Part shown: piece after piece, positions 9,051 to 18,936 of the stretch
How the letters are laid out: each line of letters opens with the position of its first letter
How positions within the stretch are numbered: position 1 is the first letter of the stretch
DNA from: Aradus depressus
Taxonomy: Eukaryota > Arthropoda > Insecta > Hemiptera > Aradidae
Assembly (NCBI GenBank): GCA_963662175.1
Contig: OY759224.1
Span: forward strand, 8,978,550 to 9,042,549
Reading direction: 5' to 3'
DNA: 64,000 bases
The notes under the pieces: generated by a model
The model's input: the letters and a program-made list of their open reading frames with translations, nothing else
The model's database searches: none
Told to the model about the DNA's origin: nothing
Translations under genes and position numbers: made by a program

Positions 9051-11729
9051 TTAGCGTAATGTGTCTTGGAGGAGTCTGGGTTTGAGGCGTCTGGTAGTGG
9101 TGGGTTGTCCAATGTTGTACGTAGTGGCACCCGGAACCATGGTCAGCCTGTCATAGTATCTGCGGAATTTGGAGTGGATAAACTCATCTATAGAAGGGAG
9201 GTCCAGGTCGTGGTGAAGCTGAGAGTTTCTAACAAACCACGGAGAGTTCACAGCCATTCTTAAGATTTTGTTTTGGAACACCTGGATTCTTTTTCGTTTA
9301 GTTGGAGAAGCAGAGCCCCAAACTTCACACCCGTAGGTTACGAGCGGCCGGAGAATGGTTTTGTAAAGTAGGAGGCAGTTGTCGGGCTTGAGGTTGGACT
9401 TCCTGTTCATCAAAGGGTACAGCATGGAAAGTCGTGCATAGGCTTCCGAAAGCTTCTTGTTGATGTGTATCTTCCAGGTGAGCCTCCTATCAAGATAGAG
9501 CCCTAGGTACTTGACGGAATCCTCACCGGGGTTCCAGTCGAGTTCCTTCATGTCCACGACCAGCTTCCCCGGGTCCTGAGGTCTTCTTAGGGTGAAAATC
9601 TTGGCCTCACACTTTTGTGCATTTAGTACTATGCCCCATTTATTGAAGTAATTGGACAGTTCATTAATTGCAGCTTGCAACTCGTTTTTTGCACTGATAA
9701 TGTCCTGATCCTGATAAAACAAGGTTGTGTCATCGGCGAATTGTGCATATGAAGTTGCGCCAGTGTGGGGCATGTCATGTACGTAGAAGTTAAAAAGTAA
9801 CGGGGACAACACCGAGCCTTGTGGAGTACCGGCCTTTACATTTTTAACGGAGGAGAGACTGTTATGAACTCTTACCTGAAATGTTCTGTTGTTGAGAAAA
9901 GAACATAGGATTTCAAAAAGATACCTCGATAAACCTGCCTTTTTAAGTTTATAGCAAAGTCCATGGTGCCAGACTTTGTCGAAGGCCTGTTTGAAATCTA
10001 GAAAGACAGCTATAGTGTGTTGTTTATGTTCAAATCCTTTCACAATAAATTCATTAAGCCTAGCCAGTTGATGAACGGTCGAGTGGTATTTTCTGAAACC
10101 AAATTGAGCAGCTGGAATAATGTCATTTTGCTGAAGGAACTGAAGGAAGCGCTCTTTGATAACAGTTTCAAAAACCTTTCCTAGAACTGGGAGCAAACTT
10201 ATAGGGCGGTAGCTTTCTAACAGTTTCGGGCTTTTATGGGGCTTAGGAATAATTATAATTTCAGAGTGTTTCCAGATTTTTGGAAAATAACCGGCCCTGA
10301 GACAACTATTAAAGATGGTAGTTAACGCCATAAGACCTTTAGAGGGAAGGTTTTTTAGCACTATAGGCGGGATAAGATCATGTCCTGGAGATTTTCGAAT
10401 TTTGATTTTATTTATGATATACGATATTTCTTGAGGAGTTGTGAACTGGAGTGGCAGCCCACACGACTGGATTGGAGCTTCCAAGAACTGTTCCTCGACT
10501 GCATTTAGTTTGATATGCTCCTCAGTGGAAAAGCTTTTCTCTAGATATTCAGCGAATACCTCACATATTTCCTCTTCTGATATTACAGGAAGTCCATTGA
10601 CCACTAAACTTGGAATAATAGATGCAGACTTCAATAGCCTTTTTGTTACCTTCCATAAACTATTGTCCATGGGGTGAATGTCTGACAAGAATGACTGAAA
10701 TTGTTGGTGCCGGAAGTTGTCGAGTTCCGTTTTAACTTTGTGCCCGAGGAAATTCAGTCGAGCTTTCAAGATACGGCTTCTGTCGTTCTGCCAAAGCCGC
10801 CTAGTTTTATTTTTATCCTTTATTAGTTGTAGGATGTAGGAGGGGATTGCGTCTAACGGACTGAGACGTCTTCTAGGGAACTGAGACACAGTGGAATCAG
10901 AGATGGCCGTCTTTATCCCATGTATGAAGTTTTCTAAGTACTCGTCTATTTCAGTCACTGAACGGAGAGATTTGACAATTATAATTTTTCTATTGAGGAT
11001 TTCTCTGAATTGGTCCCAGTTGATTCTCCCGTTTATTAGTCGTTCCCGTGGAACGTTTTTCTGAACGAGTGCCTCAAAGTTAATCAAAACTGGGTTATGG
11101 TCCGAGTCTAGAGCTGAGTCCGAAATGGAGAAGATGGGGGGGCCGAAGTTGTGGCTAAGCACGATGTCTAGGATGTCAGGGTCTCTGCCTCTCCTGTAAA
11201 ATGTCGGCTCGGAGGGGGCCTGGAGGTGTATATTGAGATCCGACAATATCCTGCTGAGCCTGATTCCATTAGGGTTGGTTTTTTTGCATCCCCAGTCTGT
11301 GTGCTTACTGTTGAGGTCGCCCAATAGGAGTGTGTGACGGTGAGGCTGTATTAATAGGGACAAATCATTGCTTGACAGTTTTTTGTTGGGTGGATTGTAG
11401 GCGGAGATAATATGCAGAGGATATTCAGCCTCAACTACTATTGCTTGGGCTTCAATGGATTCCAGCTTAGGTAGGAAAAATTCGGAATGTTTCAGTGACC
11501 TCTTTATTAACACAGCTACGCCTCCGGAGGCTTTATTCGAGTTTCGGTCGGAGCGATATACTTTATAGCCTGCGATAGTTAATTTATCCTTCTGGGATAA
11601 ATGAGTTTCGGTGATGCAGGCTATGTCTATGTAGTTAGCCTGCATGTAGAGTACAAATTCAGATCGCTTGGCTTGGAGGCCATTTGCGTTCCAATTTAAT
11701 AATTTGAGGCCCTTAATGTTCAAAGGCAT
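9051..11729 (-). CDS. Jockey-type ORF2, apurinic-like endonuclease plus reverse transcriptase
   Basis: This uninterrupted 892-aa polyprotein would nick the target and carry out target-primed reverse transcription. The N-terminal exonuclease/endonuclease/phosphatase domain (about 1-225) shows NWNANGL, ITETHLS, GDLNSKHTDWGC and SDHNPVL, so the metal- and phosphate-binding residues are present. The RT domain (about 470-740) shows YRPISLLPVLGKVFE, FLDFKQAFDKVWHHGL, GTPQGSVLSPLLFN and FADD at 664-667. A C-terminal region with WGSASPTKRKRIQ and LHHDLDLPSI, typical of Jockey-clade ORF2, ends the protein. No RNase H domain is visible. The gene looks enzymatically competent. Confidence 0.93.
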   Translation of the reverse strand: MPLNIKGLKLLNWNANGLQAKRSEFVLYMQANYIDIACITETHLSQKDKLTIAGYKVYRSDRNSNKASGGVAVLIKRSLKHSEFFLPKLESIEAQAIVVEAEYPLHIISAYNPPNKKLSSNDLSLLIQPHRHTLLLGDLNSKHTDWGCKKTNPNGIRLSRILSDLNIHLQAPSEPTFYRRGRDPDILDIVLSHNFGPPIFSISDSALDSDHNPVLINFEALVQKNVPRERLINGRINWDQFREILNRKIIIVKSLRSVTEIDEYLENFIHGIKTAISDSTVSQFPRRRLSPLDAIPSYILQLIKDKNKTRRLWQNDRSRILKARLNFLGHKVKTELDNFRHQQFQSFLSDIHPMDNSLWKVTKRLLKSASIIPSLVVNGLPVISEEEICEVFAEYLEKSFSTEEHIKLNAVEEQFLEAPIQSCGLPLQFTTPQEISYIINKIKIRKSPGHDLIPPIVLKNLPSKGLMALTTIFNSCLRAGYFPKIWKHSEIIIIPKPHKSPKLLESYRPISLLPVLGKVFETVIKERFLQFLQQNDIIPAAQFGFRKYHSTVHQLARLNEFIVKGFEHKQHTIAVFLDFKQAFDKVWHHGLCYKLKKAGLSRYLFEILCSFLNNRTFQVRVHNSLSSVKNVKAGTPQGSVLSPLLFNFYVHDMPHTGATSYAQFADDTTLFYQDQDIISAKNELQAAINELSNYFNKWGIVLNAQKCEAKIFTLRRPQDPGKLVVDMKELDWNPGEDSVKYLGLYLDRRLTWKIHINKKLSEAYARLSMLYPLMNRKSNLKPDNCLLLYKTILRPLVTYGCEVWGSASPTKRKRIQVFQNKILRMAVNSPWFVRNSQLHHDLDLPSIDEFIHSKFRRYYDRLTMVPGATTYNIGQPTTTRRLKPRLLQDTLR

Positions 11730-11838
11730 TGTTGCTTGTAGAATTTACCTGGGGATCCGTATGTATTATAACAAAGAAGAGTACGTAAATATGGGTCAGT
11801 AGCTGCTTTTAAAGGGAAGGAACGATTAAGCTTGGCCA

Positions 11839-13047
11839 TCAGGGAATGTTGATATTGGTCAGTAATCCTGTTAGGAAGGTAATAACCTGAGGTAAATATG
11901 GGATTACGGCTCTAACGATCAGTTGTACGATAGATGTGAGCTGGCATGTATCCGGCCCCTCCTCCTTCCCCGTGCTCCCAATGTTTTCTTCTGGTGACTG
12001 TTTGAACAGGGATGAATAAAATCGGTTTTCTCTCACCTTGGAAAATAGTTTGGCTGACTCCTGTGGGTTAGGGCTGATAACGGGAGGTTTGCTGACTTTC
12101 TCTTTAATTTTTTGATAATACGGACAACCTTTGTAATGAGCTACGTGATTTTCTTTACAGTTGACACATTTAGGATTTTTAGTGTATTTCGTTGGGCACA
12201 CAGAGAAATGATGATTGTCTAGACACTTGCTGCATCGACTTTCTAGCCTACAAAAATTCTTAGTGTGACCATATCTCTGGCAGTTCGTGCACATAACTAT
12301 ATCCCTAGACTTATGTTTTGGCTCAACGCGAACAATCGTATAAAATAATTTATCCAAATTCATAATCTCTTTGGCGTTTTTATCATTAATCAACGAGACT
12401 TCGCACAAAGGAGTTGGCTGTTTATCTTTGTTTAGTAGTCTTCGCACAAAAGTAACTGGGTATTTAGCGGATAATTCGTCTTTAATTTCTTGATCCGTCA
12501 GAGTATAGGGCACTCCTCTAATGATAACGTTGACATTCTTATTTTTCTCTGTGGAAAAAGTATGGAACTCTACCTTTTCGTCATCATAATACTTAGTCAG
12601 TTCCCTAAAATCGTCTGGGGTAGACACTAATATTTTTAGAGTGTTACCACTGACTTTGGTTGAGAAGTCACTTTTACATTTGTTCTTGAGGTCTTTGAGT
12701 ATTTCTTGATAATTATTTGCGTTGTGTAGAAATATAGGGGGAATTTTAATTACTGGGGTATTACTATTATTTACTGCATTGTCGTCAGAGGGCGCAGAGT
12801 CCATAAGCACTGAGTATCTGTTAGAAACTTCGACTGGAGAGGAGATAGATGTAAAATATTTGAACTTGCCTTTTTTTTTAACTGGTGAATGTTCAGGGGT
12901 GAATTCCGGGTCTCGTTTATGGTGATTATTATCCATAATCAAAGGAGTAGTTGTAGATTTCAAGACAGACGATCTGGGTGCATCAGGCAGGTGACATTTA
13001 TTTAGAGGGTCACAAGCGGAACTTGCTACATTTTGACTGGGGTTCAT
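11839..13047 (-). CDS. Jockey-type ORF1, gag-like nucleic-acid-binding protein
   Basis: This is an intact 402-aa ORF1 protein, expected to coat the element RNA and act as chaperone. A basic, low-complexity N-terminus is followed by a PRE/C2HC-type region (about residues 160-240, around VNVIIRGVPYTLTDQEI). Three cysteine-rich knuckles follow: CTNCQRYGHTKNFC, CSKCLDNHHFSVC and CVNCKENHVAHYKGC. The tail ends in a hydrophobic stretch (VITFLTGLLTNI). The start at 13047 is the first ATG after the stop-rich leader. Low similarity but the same layout is seen in ORF1 of the element at 17922-21772. Confidence 0.9.
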   Translation of the reverse strand: MNPSQNVASSACDPLNKCHLPDAPRSSVLKSTTTPLIMDNNHHKRDPEFTPEHSPVKKKGKFKYFTSISSPVEVSNRYSVLMDSAPSDDNAVNNSNTPVIKIPPIFLHNANNYQEILKDLKNKCKSDFSTKVSGNTLKILVSTPDDFRELTKYYDDEKVEFHTFSTEKNKNVNVIIRGVPYTLTDQEIKDELSAKYPVTFVRRLLNKDKQPTPLCEVSLINDKNAKEIMNLDKLFYTIVRVEPKHKSRDIVMCTNCQRYGHTKNFCRLESRCSKCLDNHHFSVCPTKYTKNPKCVNCKENHVAHYKGCPYYQKIKEKVSKPPVISPNPQESAKLFSKVRENRFYSSLFKQSPEENIGSTGKEEGPDTCQLTSIVQLIVRAVIPYLPQVITFLTGLLTNINIP

Positions 13048-13319
13048 GCAAATTAAATGAAAACTAAGGTAAAGTAATAGAGAAAAATAACAAAACGAAA
13101 TTTAAATAAATAAATACAAATAAATAAAGAAGAATTAGAATGCAAAAGAAAACGTAAATCTCGAAATTTAACCTTAACTTTTTATGTGCACTGGACAATA
13201 GCTACAGCTGCATGAAATAATAATTAAAAACTCTATTTATTAATAATATTATTTTTGTCCTAATTTATTTTTTAGTATTTATTTATTTTTCTCGTCCCCA
13301 AATAAACGAAGTAAAACGG

Positions 13320-13559
13320 ATGTTATGTTATCGATTAAAAATTTGATGCGGAAAATTTTCAACGGAATGTTTTCCGACTTTCAGATTTCCATTATGAAAA
13401 ACAATGTCTGTGAACACGATAAGAATTCCCGATAGAACGACACTTATTGATTCTCGATTTTCAGCCAAATCGATCGAAGGGAATTTAAGTTTCAGGGGGG
13501 AGGGATAACAAAAAGTTCTAACAACTGCCAATACAATTAATGTATCCATTGGCGTAGCT

Positions 13560-13591
<32 letters not shown>

Positions 13592-14890
13592 AATATTAAT
13601 AATACTTAAAATATTAATACTAATAAAAATATTAGTATGTTGTAACAAAATAATCAACACAAATTTAAATCATTAATCAGTAACTTTTGATCAATAACTC
13701 CCATGTAGAAAACGAAGACAGTAGCACTTTGGAGTGTCCATTTATTAATAAACACGGTTAATTTATTAATAAACTTACAAGTTGCTGCTATAACAATTAT
13801 GCTCGACTAGGCCCGTACAGACCAAACAAAAATGTTGTGTTCTAAAGTTTCTTATGGACCAAGGAAAATACGCTATTAATCAAGATTTTTTACAAACAAA
13901 TTAAATGGGGGGGGGGGGGGGGGGCAGCCTGTCAACACGACCGAGATAATAAAACAATAGTTTAGATTTCACAATCATATTTCTAGTTTAAGTTTAATTA
14001 AACTTAATAATTAACGATAAGGTACCAGACACAAAATATTAGTATGTTGTAACAAAATTATCAACACAAATTTAAATCAACAATCAATAACTGACTGGGA
14101 ATTGAAGCTTTCTATATCCTTCTAATGTCTTGACCGTAATGTTTGTCTGAATTAGTCACAAATGAGAGGAAATCAGTGACTAGGGAGTGTCACCACTGGG
14201 TGATTTCTCCCCTCTTGACATTTTGACATTGCCATTATCTCTGTATTAACATATTTGCTTGTTGTATACATATTTATACAGTTGTAAATATCTCTTTGTA
14301 AATAAAAAAAAAAATAAATAAAAATGTTTGTGGTGGAGTTGTCGTTATATATTATTTTTTTTTTAAATTAGGTGCATTAGATCGCACTTTGCTGGGGGGG
14401 CACCGGGCATTCTGGGGGGCGTGCCCCGCCCCCCCCCCCCCTAGCTACGCCAAAGAATGTATCGACACAAAATTTTATATGTGTGATCTGAACCTCATAA
14501 GGGCAACACATCGATTTTCAGCCAAATCGGTCAAAGGGAAGGGAGAGAGTAGGGCAGAGGCTTAACTCAAAAACTATAATAACTGCCGTTCTAATGAATA
14601 TATCGACACAAAATTTCATATATGAATTCAAAACATCATAAGCACGACAACTATTGATTTTTAGCGAAATCAGCTGATGGGAAGGGGGGTTCCGTGAGGA
14701 GGCTTAACTCAAAAACCACAATAACATCCGATGTAATGAATGTATCGAAATAAAATTTAGTATGAGGATTCGGAAGCCACTATGAAATTCAAATTCTGCG
14801 AACTCAAACGGTCAATTGACTTTAAAGGGAGAGCGAATACGTAAGTTATTATCCTTACTGGGGAAGTACATATCCGGTGATTCATCGATG
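13320..14890 (+). repeat. Dispersed repeat D, plus copy interrupted by a hAT
   Basis: The two parts 13320-13546 and 14456-14890 join once 13547-14455 is removed. The end TGGGGAAGTACATATCCGGTG is intact. Confidence 0.75.
13547..14455. mobile_element. hAT MITE, GGCGTAGCT-ended, long poly-G runs
   Basis: TIRs CATTGGCGTAGCT and AGCTACGCCAAAG with an 8-bp TSD AATGTATC at 13539-13546 and 14456-14463. It interrupts a dispersed repeat that resumes at 14456. It contains uninterrupted G or C runs of roughly 13-27 bases at 13561, 13908 and 14430. It carries no coding relic that I can read. Confidence 0.9.
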
Positions 14891-14948
14891 AATTTTATTA
14901 TATAATATTATTGTTATTAATAATACATGTGTGTTCGATACTAAGAGT

Positions 14949-15662
14949 CAGGGCCCCCACATGCCCGGTGCTACCGTTGCTACGGCAACGGGGCCCGTGG
15001 GCCAAGGGGCCCGCCCGCAAGGACGGGGAAAAAAATTAAAAAGTAGAACATTTTTAATAAATCATAGAAAGAAAACAATAATTAAATCACTAGGACTAGA
15101 TTTATGTGTATCAATGAAATATTACATCAGAGTAATATAAATTGGTTCATTGGATATGCAGTGCGTTGCGTACAAAACGGGCAACGTATTGAAAACATGG
15201 CAACGTTCATCAATGACTCAAGAACGTCTTAATTCACTTGGAGTGTTAGCAATCGAACACCGTCTAGCATCAAGCCTTGACTTCAGTGATTTATTTGCCA
15301 AATTCTCAATGATCAAAGCCAGAAAAATGTAGCTTTCATTCATATGGTTTATAATGTAACCACCAATTTCCTACGACAGTTATTATTTTATCTGTGTGAA
15401 TATTAAAATTAAGCAAACAAAAATATTTAAGAATTAATTTGTTCAATTATGTATTCACCAGTATTTAAAATAAATACGATGACAATCTAAACACTGTCTA
15501 AACTCTTAAAACTAGTTTAAATGTGTGTTTGATGAAAAATAATTGTAATAAAGGTTAAAAAATGTATATTGTAAAAAAAGGCCAAAATTTTTTTTTTGGT
15601 AGTAAGAGGGGGGCCCATCATGACTTTTAGCAACGGGGCCCAGAGAATAATGTGGGGGCCTG
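14949..15662. mobile_element. hAT element CAGGGCCCCCACAT, with C-terminal transposase relic
   Basis: Ends CAGGGCCCCCACAT and ATGTGGGGGCCTG are flanked by the exact TSD CTAAGAGT (14941-14948, 15663-15670). Plus-strand 15180-15332 encodes MTQERLNSLGVLAIEHRLA and a terminal KARKM. This matches the hAT dimerisation-domain end of ZMYM1-like transposases (SQERL...L..LSIE...). The catalytic core is deleted. Confidence 0.92.
15150..15332 (+). pseudogene. C-terminal hAT dimerisation-domain relic
   Basis: About 50 residues before the stop at 15330-15332 resemble the end of ZMYM-type hAT transposases: a SSMTQERL block, an AIEHRLA block and a KARK tail. It lies wholly within the hAT 14949-15662, so it is the last exon piece of the parental transposase and not a host gene. 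Confidence 0.75.
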
Positions 15663-15757
15663 CTAAGAGTTAAGAACTTTAGAAATCTTTATATATTTTT
15701 ATAATGTAGCTTATTATCATGTTATGGTTTAACTATTTAATGATTGCAGTTACTTAC

Positions 15758-15830
15758 GGTTATAGTCAGGCTCCTCTGCAGCCATAGACAGGAGAGTTAG
15801 CTGGGCCAGTGGTAGCAGACAGAGCAGCAT
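15758..15830 (-). CDS. First coding exon of an unidentified secreted protein (signal peptide)
   Basis: On the minus strand an ATG at 15830 opens 24 codons plus one base. It encodes a hydrophobic run rich in Leu (MLLCLLPLAQLTLLSMAA) followed by an acidic EEPDYN, then a perfect GTAAGT donor at 15757-15752. This is the expected shape of a signal-peptide exon with the cleavage site near Ala18. The upstream 15831-15950 is a CT/GA-rich stretch (GAGA-like on the coding strand) that could be 5' UTR and promoter. The remaining exons should lie at lower coordinates or outside the window; I found none I could join. A chance ORF is the alternative, but start, hydrophobic core and donor together make an exon more likely. 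Confidence 0.5.
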
Positions 15831-16914
15831 CTTGAGTTCTACTGATCTCTCTCTCTCTGTCTTATCAACTATCCCCGTCCCCTCTCACACACATATCTTC
15901 ATTTACTGTCCACACGTTCAATCTCTTGTCTTGACATATTATATCTGTGAACAACAAATTCAAAGTTAGATTTATTTATTCATATGCCCAATACAATAAA
16001 AAAAAAATAAAAAAATAACTGACAATGTACTTCCCCAGAACAAATTAATCAATTTACTTTTCGCTTCCCCAGCCCCGCCGCAACATATATCAGTGCCCTA
16101 GGCGAAAATCTACCTTGCGCCCTCTTGTAAGGAGAAAAAATTTCAATAATTAAAAAATAAAACTTCATAAAAAAATGTTTTAATGTTTTTTATTATAAAA
16201 AAATATATATATACTACTAGCAGTAATACCCGGCGTTGCCCGGGGAACTTTGACTTTTCTCCTAATATCTCTCGTTCGAATCCATTTCAATTCTTCAATA
16301 GTACATTCATGATGTTATAATTTTCAATTATTCATACGGAATAACGCTTATAGTCCTTCGACGGCAGACATCCCAGCTAGTAAGTTTTTAGGACCCCTGG
16401 GCACCATGGCTAGTACGCGCCATTCAACGGCGGAAACCACAGCTAGTGAATACTTAGCATTAGTGGACGTCCTAACCAGTGCGTACTTGAGAACGCTTGT
16501 GACCACCAGGTTGATTAAAACATAGACTTCAACCATGAATTGAACCAAATTTTCTTGAGACAATTTGTTTACGTGTTTAAACAAACAAAAGTTCACAAAA
16601 ACGTTAAATAAAACATTGAATTAGCAAATTTCCTGGCATCCTTAAACGTTCTGCTCAACATAGGGTGCGTGACATCACCCAACACTACGTGACATCACCC
16701 AACACTCCTCTCACAGTTTGTTCATCTCATGGCCTCAGATTTTAATTGTGAAATGTTTCATGAAAAAGGTACAAACATTATCTTAAATCTAAAGACCGTT
16801 TAAAAGCTAGAAATTTGAAGAATGGAGTCTACCGAGCTCAGGATCGCCATTTAGAAATCTAGCCAAGTCACTTAGCTCAGATGTTTTAATCGGGAAGATA
16901 AAAATAAATTTGAG

Positions 16915-17215
16915 CACGTCGTCCTTCGGATTGGGCTTTAAGCTATGATCGAGGGCCTTTTTGTATGTCAGGTGCTCGATAATGAGTCGTATGTTATGTA
17001 TCTAAACCTGGGTAGTTGAAATTACATTTACGTTAAAAATAACTTGAGCACGTCGTCCTTCGGATTGGACTCCAAGCTATGATTGAGGGCCTTTTTGTAT
17101 GTCAGGTGCTCGATAATGAGTCGTATGTTATGTAACTAAACCTAGGTAGCTAAAATTTCACTTAGGTTCGAAAAACCTTGAGCACGTCGTCCTTCGGATG
17201 GGATTTTCCCGTTAT
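16915..17215 (+). repeat. Three tandem diverged SINE-body units, about 127-bp period
   Basis: GAGCACGTCGTCCTTCGGAT recurs at about 16915, 17044 and 17171, each followed by AAGCTATGAT.GAGGGCC (first two) and TCAGGTGCTCGATAATGAG. These words match the SINE body (GAGCACGCCGTCCTTCGGAT...TCAGGTACTCGTTAAAG), so a SINE fragment appears to have been tandemly amplified. Confidence 0.65.
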
Positions 17216-18126
17216 ATCGTAATCTGTCTATCAGTTTTAACAAATAGTAAATCTATAAACCGTTAAAAAGCAGGAAATTTGAAGAATGGTATTTAGCCCG
17301 ACTTTTTTCGAAAAACATTTTTATTTCAATTTTTGTGTAGGATTCAGATATCCGGGTAGCTCACCCGACAGACGTTGTTCTGTCAAAAGCTATTGGACTG
17401 GATTTTTTTTTTATTTATTTTTTTTACTTGGAACCACAGCAAGTTCCTACTTAAGAACACCGGGCACCTTAGATAGTATGCGCCTTGCAACTCCGTGCAA
17501 CCAGCTATTAAGTTCTTAGGACCGCTGGGCAACACAGATAGTACGTAGTTAGGAACGCAGGGCACCGCAGCTAGTATGTGCCTTGCAACAGCGGATGCCC
17601 TAGGTATTTTGTGCTTAAGAACGCTGGTGAGAGCTATTATTTACCGTGCAACGGTGCATCTTCAAGGTAATACATGCTAAGGAAACCCACCCTATTAAAA
17701 TTAGGGCTATTTCCCATCTTTAAGAAAGCTCCATGTGAGATTCATTCAGCATTAATGGACCCCCGCCCCTCCCGTCCAAAAGAGTCACAGCCAATTTTTA
17801 AATATTGCTTTTGAAACTACCATTTAGGTATATGCTTGCCCCCCCCATACCCCCCTCCCGTTGACAATTTTGAGACGTCACATATCCTTTTTTTGTTTTT
17901 GTCTTTTAAGAATACTACATGAACAGCTGGTGATCTAATACGATAAACATTCAATTTAACCTTACTTTCTTTTCTCAATTTAAAAAATAAGTTTTGTTCT
18001 CGATTATTTGTTATTTTGTTTATTTCTTTTCGTTTGTTTTTATAATTGTGATTTGTGTTTTGTTTGTAACTATTATTTCCATTTGTTTTAAACCTTGTGT
18101 GTTGCTGGGAGTTCTTCATCCAGGAC

Positions 18127-18927
18127 ATGGATGTGGCAACTGTCAGCGATCCAAACATGCCAAGCACCTCTGAGATGGAGTGGCATCAGGTGCCAGTCAA
18201 AAGAAAAAACCCACCCCCATCAGGTGATAATCATAAGGTGAAGGTACTGAAGGATCTTCAGGTGAGTACCAACAACCCTTATAGTCCACTCGAGAACATG
18301 CCTTCTGAGGAGTGTAAACCACCTCCTATTTACTTGAAAACCAATATCAATTTTCGGGAGCTATGCCAACAGCTGAATGGCATCATAAAAGACAAATTTG
18401 AGTGCAAAACTACGGCAGGCTCTTTGATAATTTATCTTGACACAGCGGAGGCATACCGAATGACGGTCACGCTGTTCCGAGAGAGGGGATATGAGTTCCA
18501 CACCTATCAATTAGAACAGGATAGGGCTTTCCGGGTGGTGATAAGACACCTACACCCTTCTGCGAGCCTTATCGAAATAAAGGAAGGATTGCAGGAGAAA
18601 GGATTCAGCGTAAGGAACGTCACAAATGTTCTACAAGCGGGCACGAAGAAGGCTCTCCCTCTTTTCTTTGTAGATCTAGAGCCTGCAGTAAACAATAAAG
18701 AAATTTTTAATTTAAGCTGCTTGTTATATACAAGGATTAAAGTGGAAGAACCCAATAAGAAACGGGAAATCATACAGTGCAAGAGGTGCATGGCCTACGG
18801 GCATTCTCGCACCTACTGTAATAACGTAGTGCGCTGTGTGCGGTGCGGCGAGAAGCATCCATCCCCGGAGTTCAAAACTTGGTCACCCCTCTATTTTCCT
18901 TGCTCACTACGCTTATCCAAAAGTTAA
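18127..18927 (+). CDS. Jockey-type ORF1 (gag-like), 266 aa
   Basis: This is the ORF1 protein of the element at 17922-21772. The N-terminus contains PSTSEMEWHQVPVKRKNPPP. A PRE/C2HC-type region follows (FRVVIRHLHPSASLIEIKEG). Then come cysteine knuckles CKRCMAYGHSRTYC and CVRCGEKH, after which the reading frame drifts and ends early at 18927, so the third knuckle seen in the sister element is missing. A frameshift near 18860 would explain the unusual C-terminus and the short length compared with 402 aa. ATG at 18127 was chosen; an upstream GTG gives only a short extension. Confidence 0.8.
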   Translation: MDVATVSDPNMPSTSEMEWHQVPVKRKNPPPSGDNHKVKVLKDLQVSTNNPYSPLENMPSEECKPPPIYLKTNINFRELCQQLNGIIKDKFECKTTAGSLIIYLDTAEAYRMTVTLFRERGYEFHTYQLEQDRAFRVVIRHLHPSASLIEIKEGLQEKGFSVRNVTNVLQAGTKKALPLFFVDLEPAVNNKEIFNLSCLLYTRIKVEEPNKKREIIQCKRCMAYGHSRTYCNNVVRCVRCGEKHPSPEFKTWSPLYFPCSLRLSKS

Positions 18928-18936
18928 CCCTTACAC

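Larger units (their letters stand above)
8881..13212 (-). mobile_element. Full-length Jockey-type non-LTR retrotransposon with 14-bp TSD
   Basis: The element reads on the minus strand from 13212 (5' end, TGCAGCTGTAGC) to 8881 (A-rich AATAAA-containing 3' end). It is flanked by a perfect 14-bp target-site duplication TGAAATAATAATTA at 8867-8880 and 13213-13226. It holds two open ORFs in the order gag-like then endonuclease/RT, separated by 109 bp. It landed in a Penelope-like repeat: 8790-8866 resembles the repeat at 1240. An undamaged pair of ORFs with exact TSD means a recent insertion. Confidence 0.9.

Noticed and set aside
16088..16140. hAT end CAGTGCCCTAGGCG
   Set aside because: Only one terminus is visible; no partner or duplication was found before the next repeat starts.
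18507..18791. 94-codon minus-strand ORF
   Set aside because: Shadow frame of the Jockey-type ORF1 on the plus strand.
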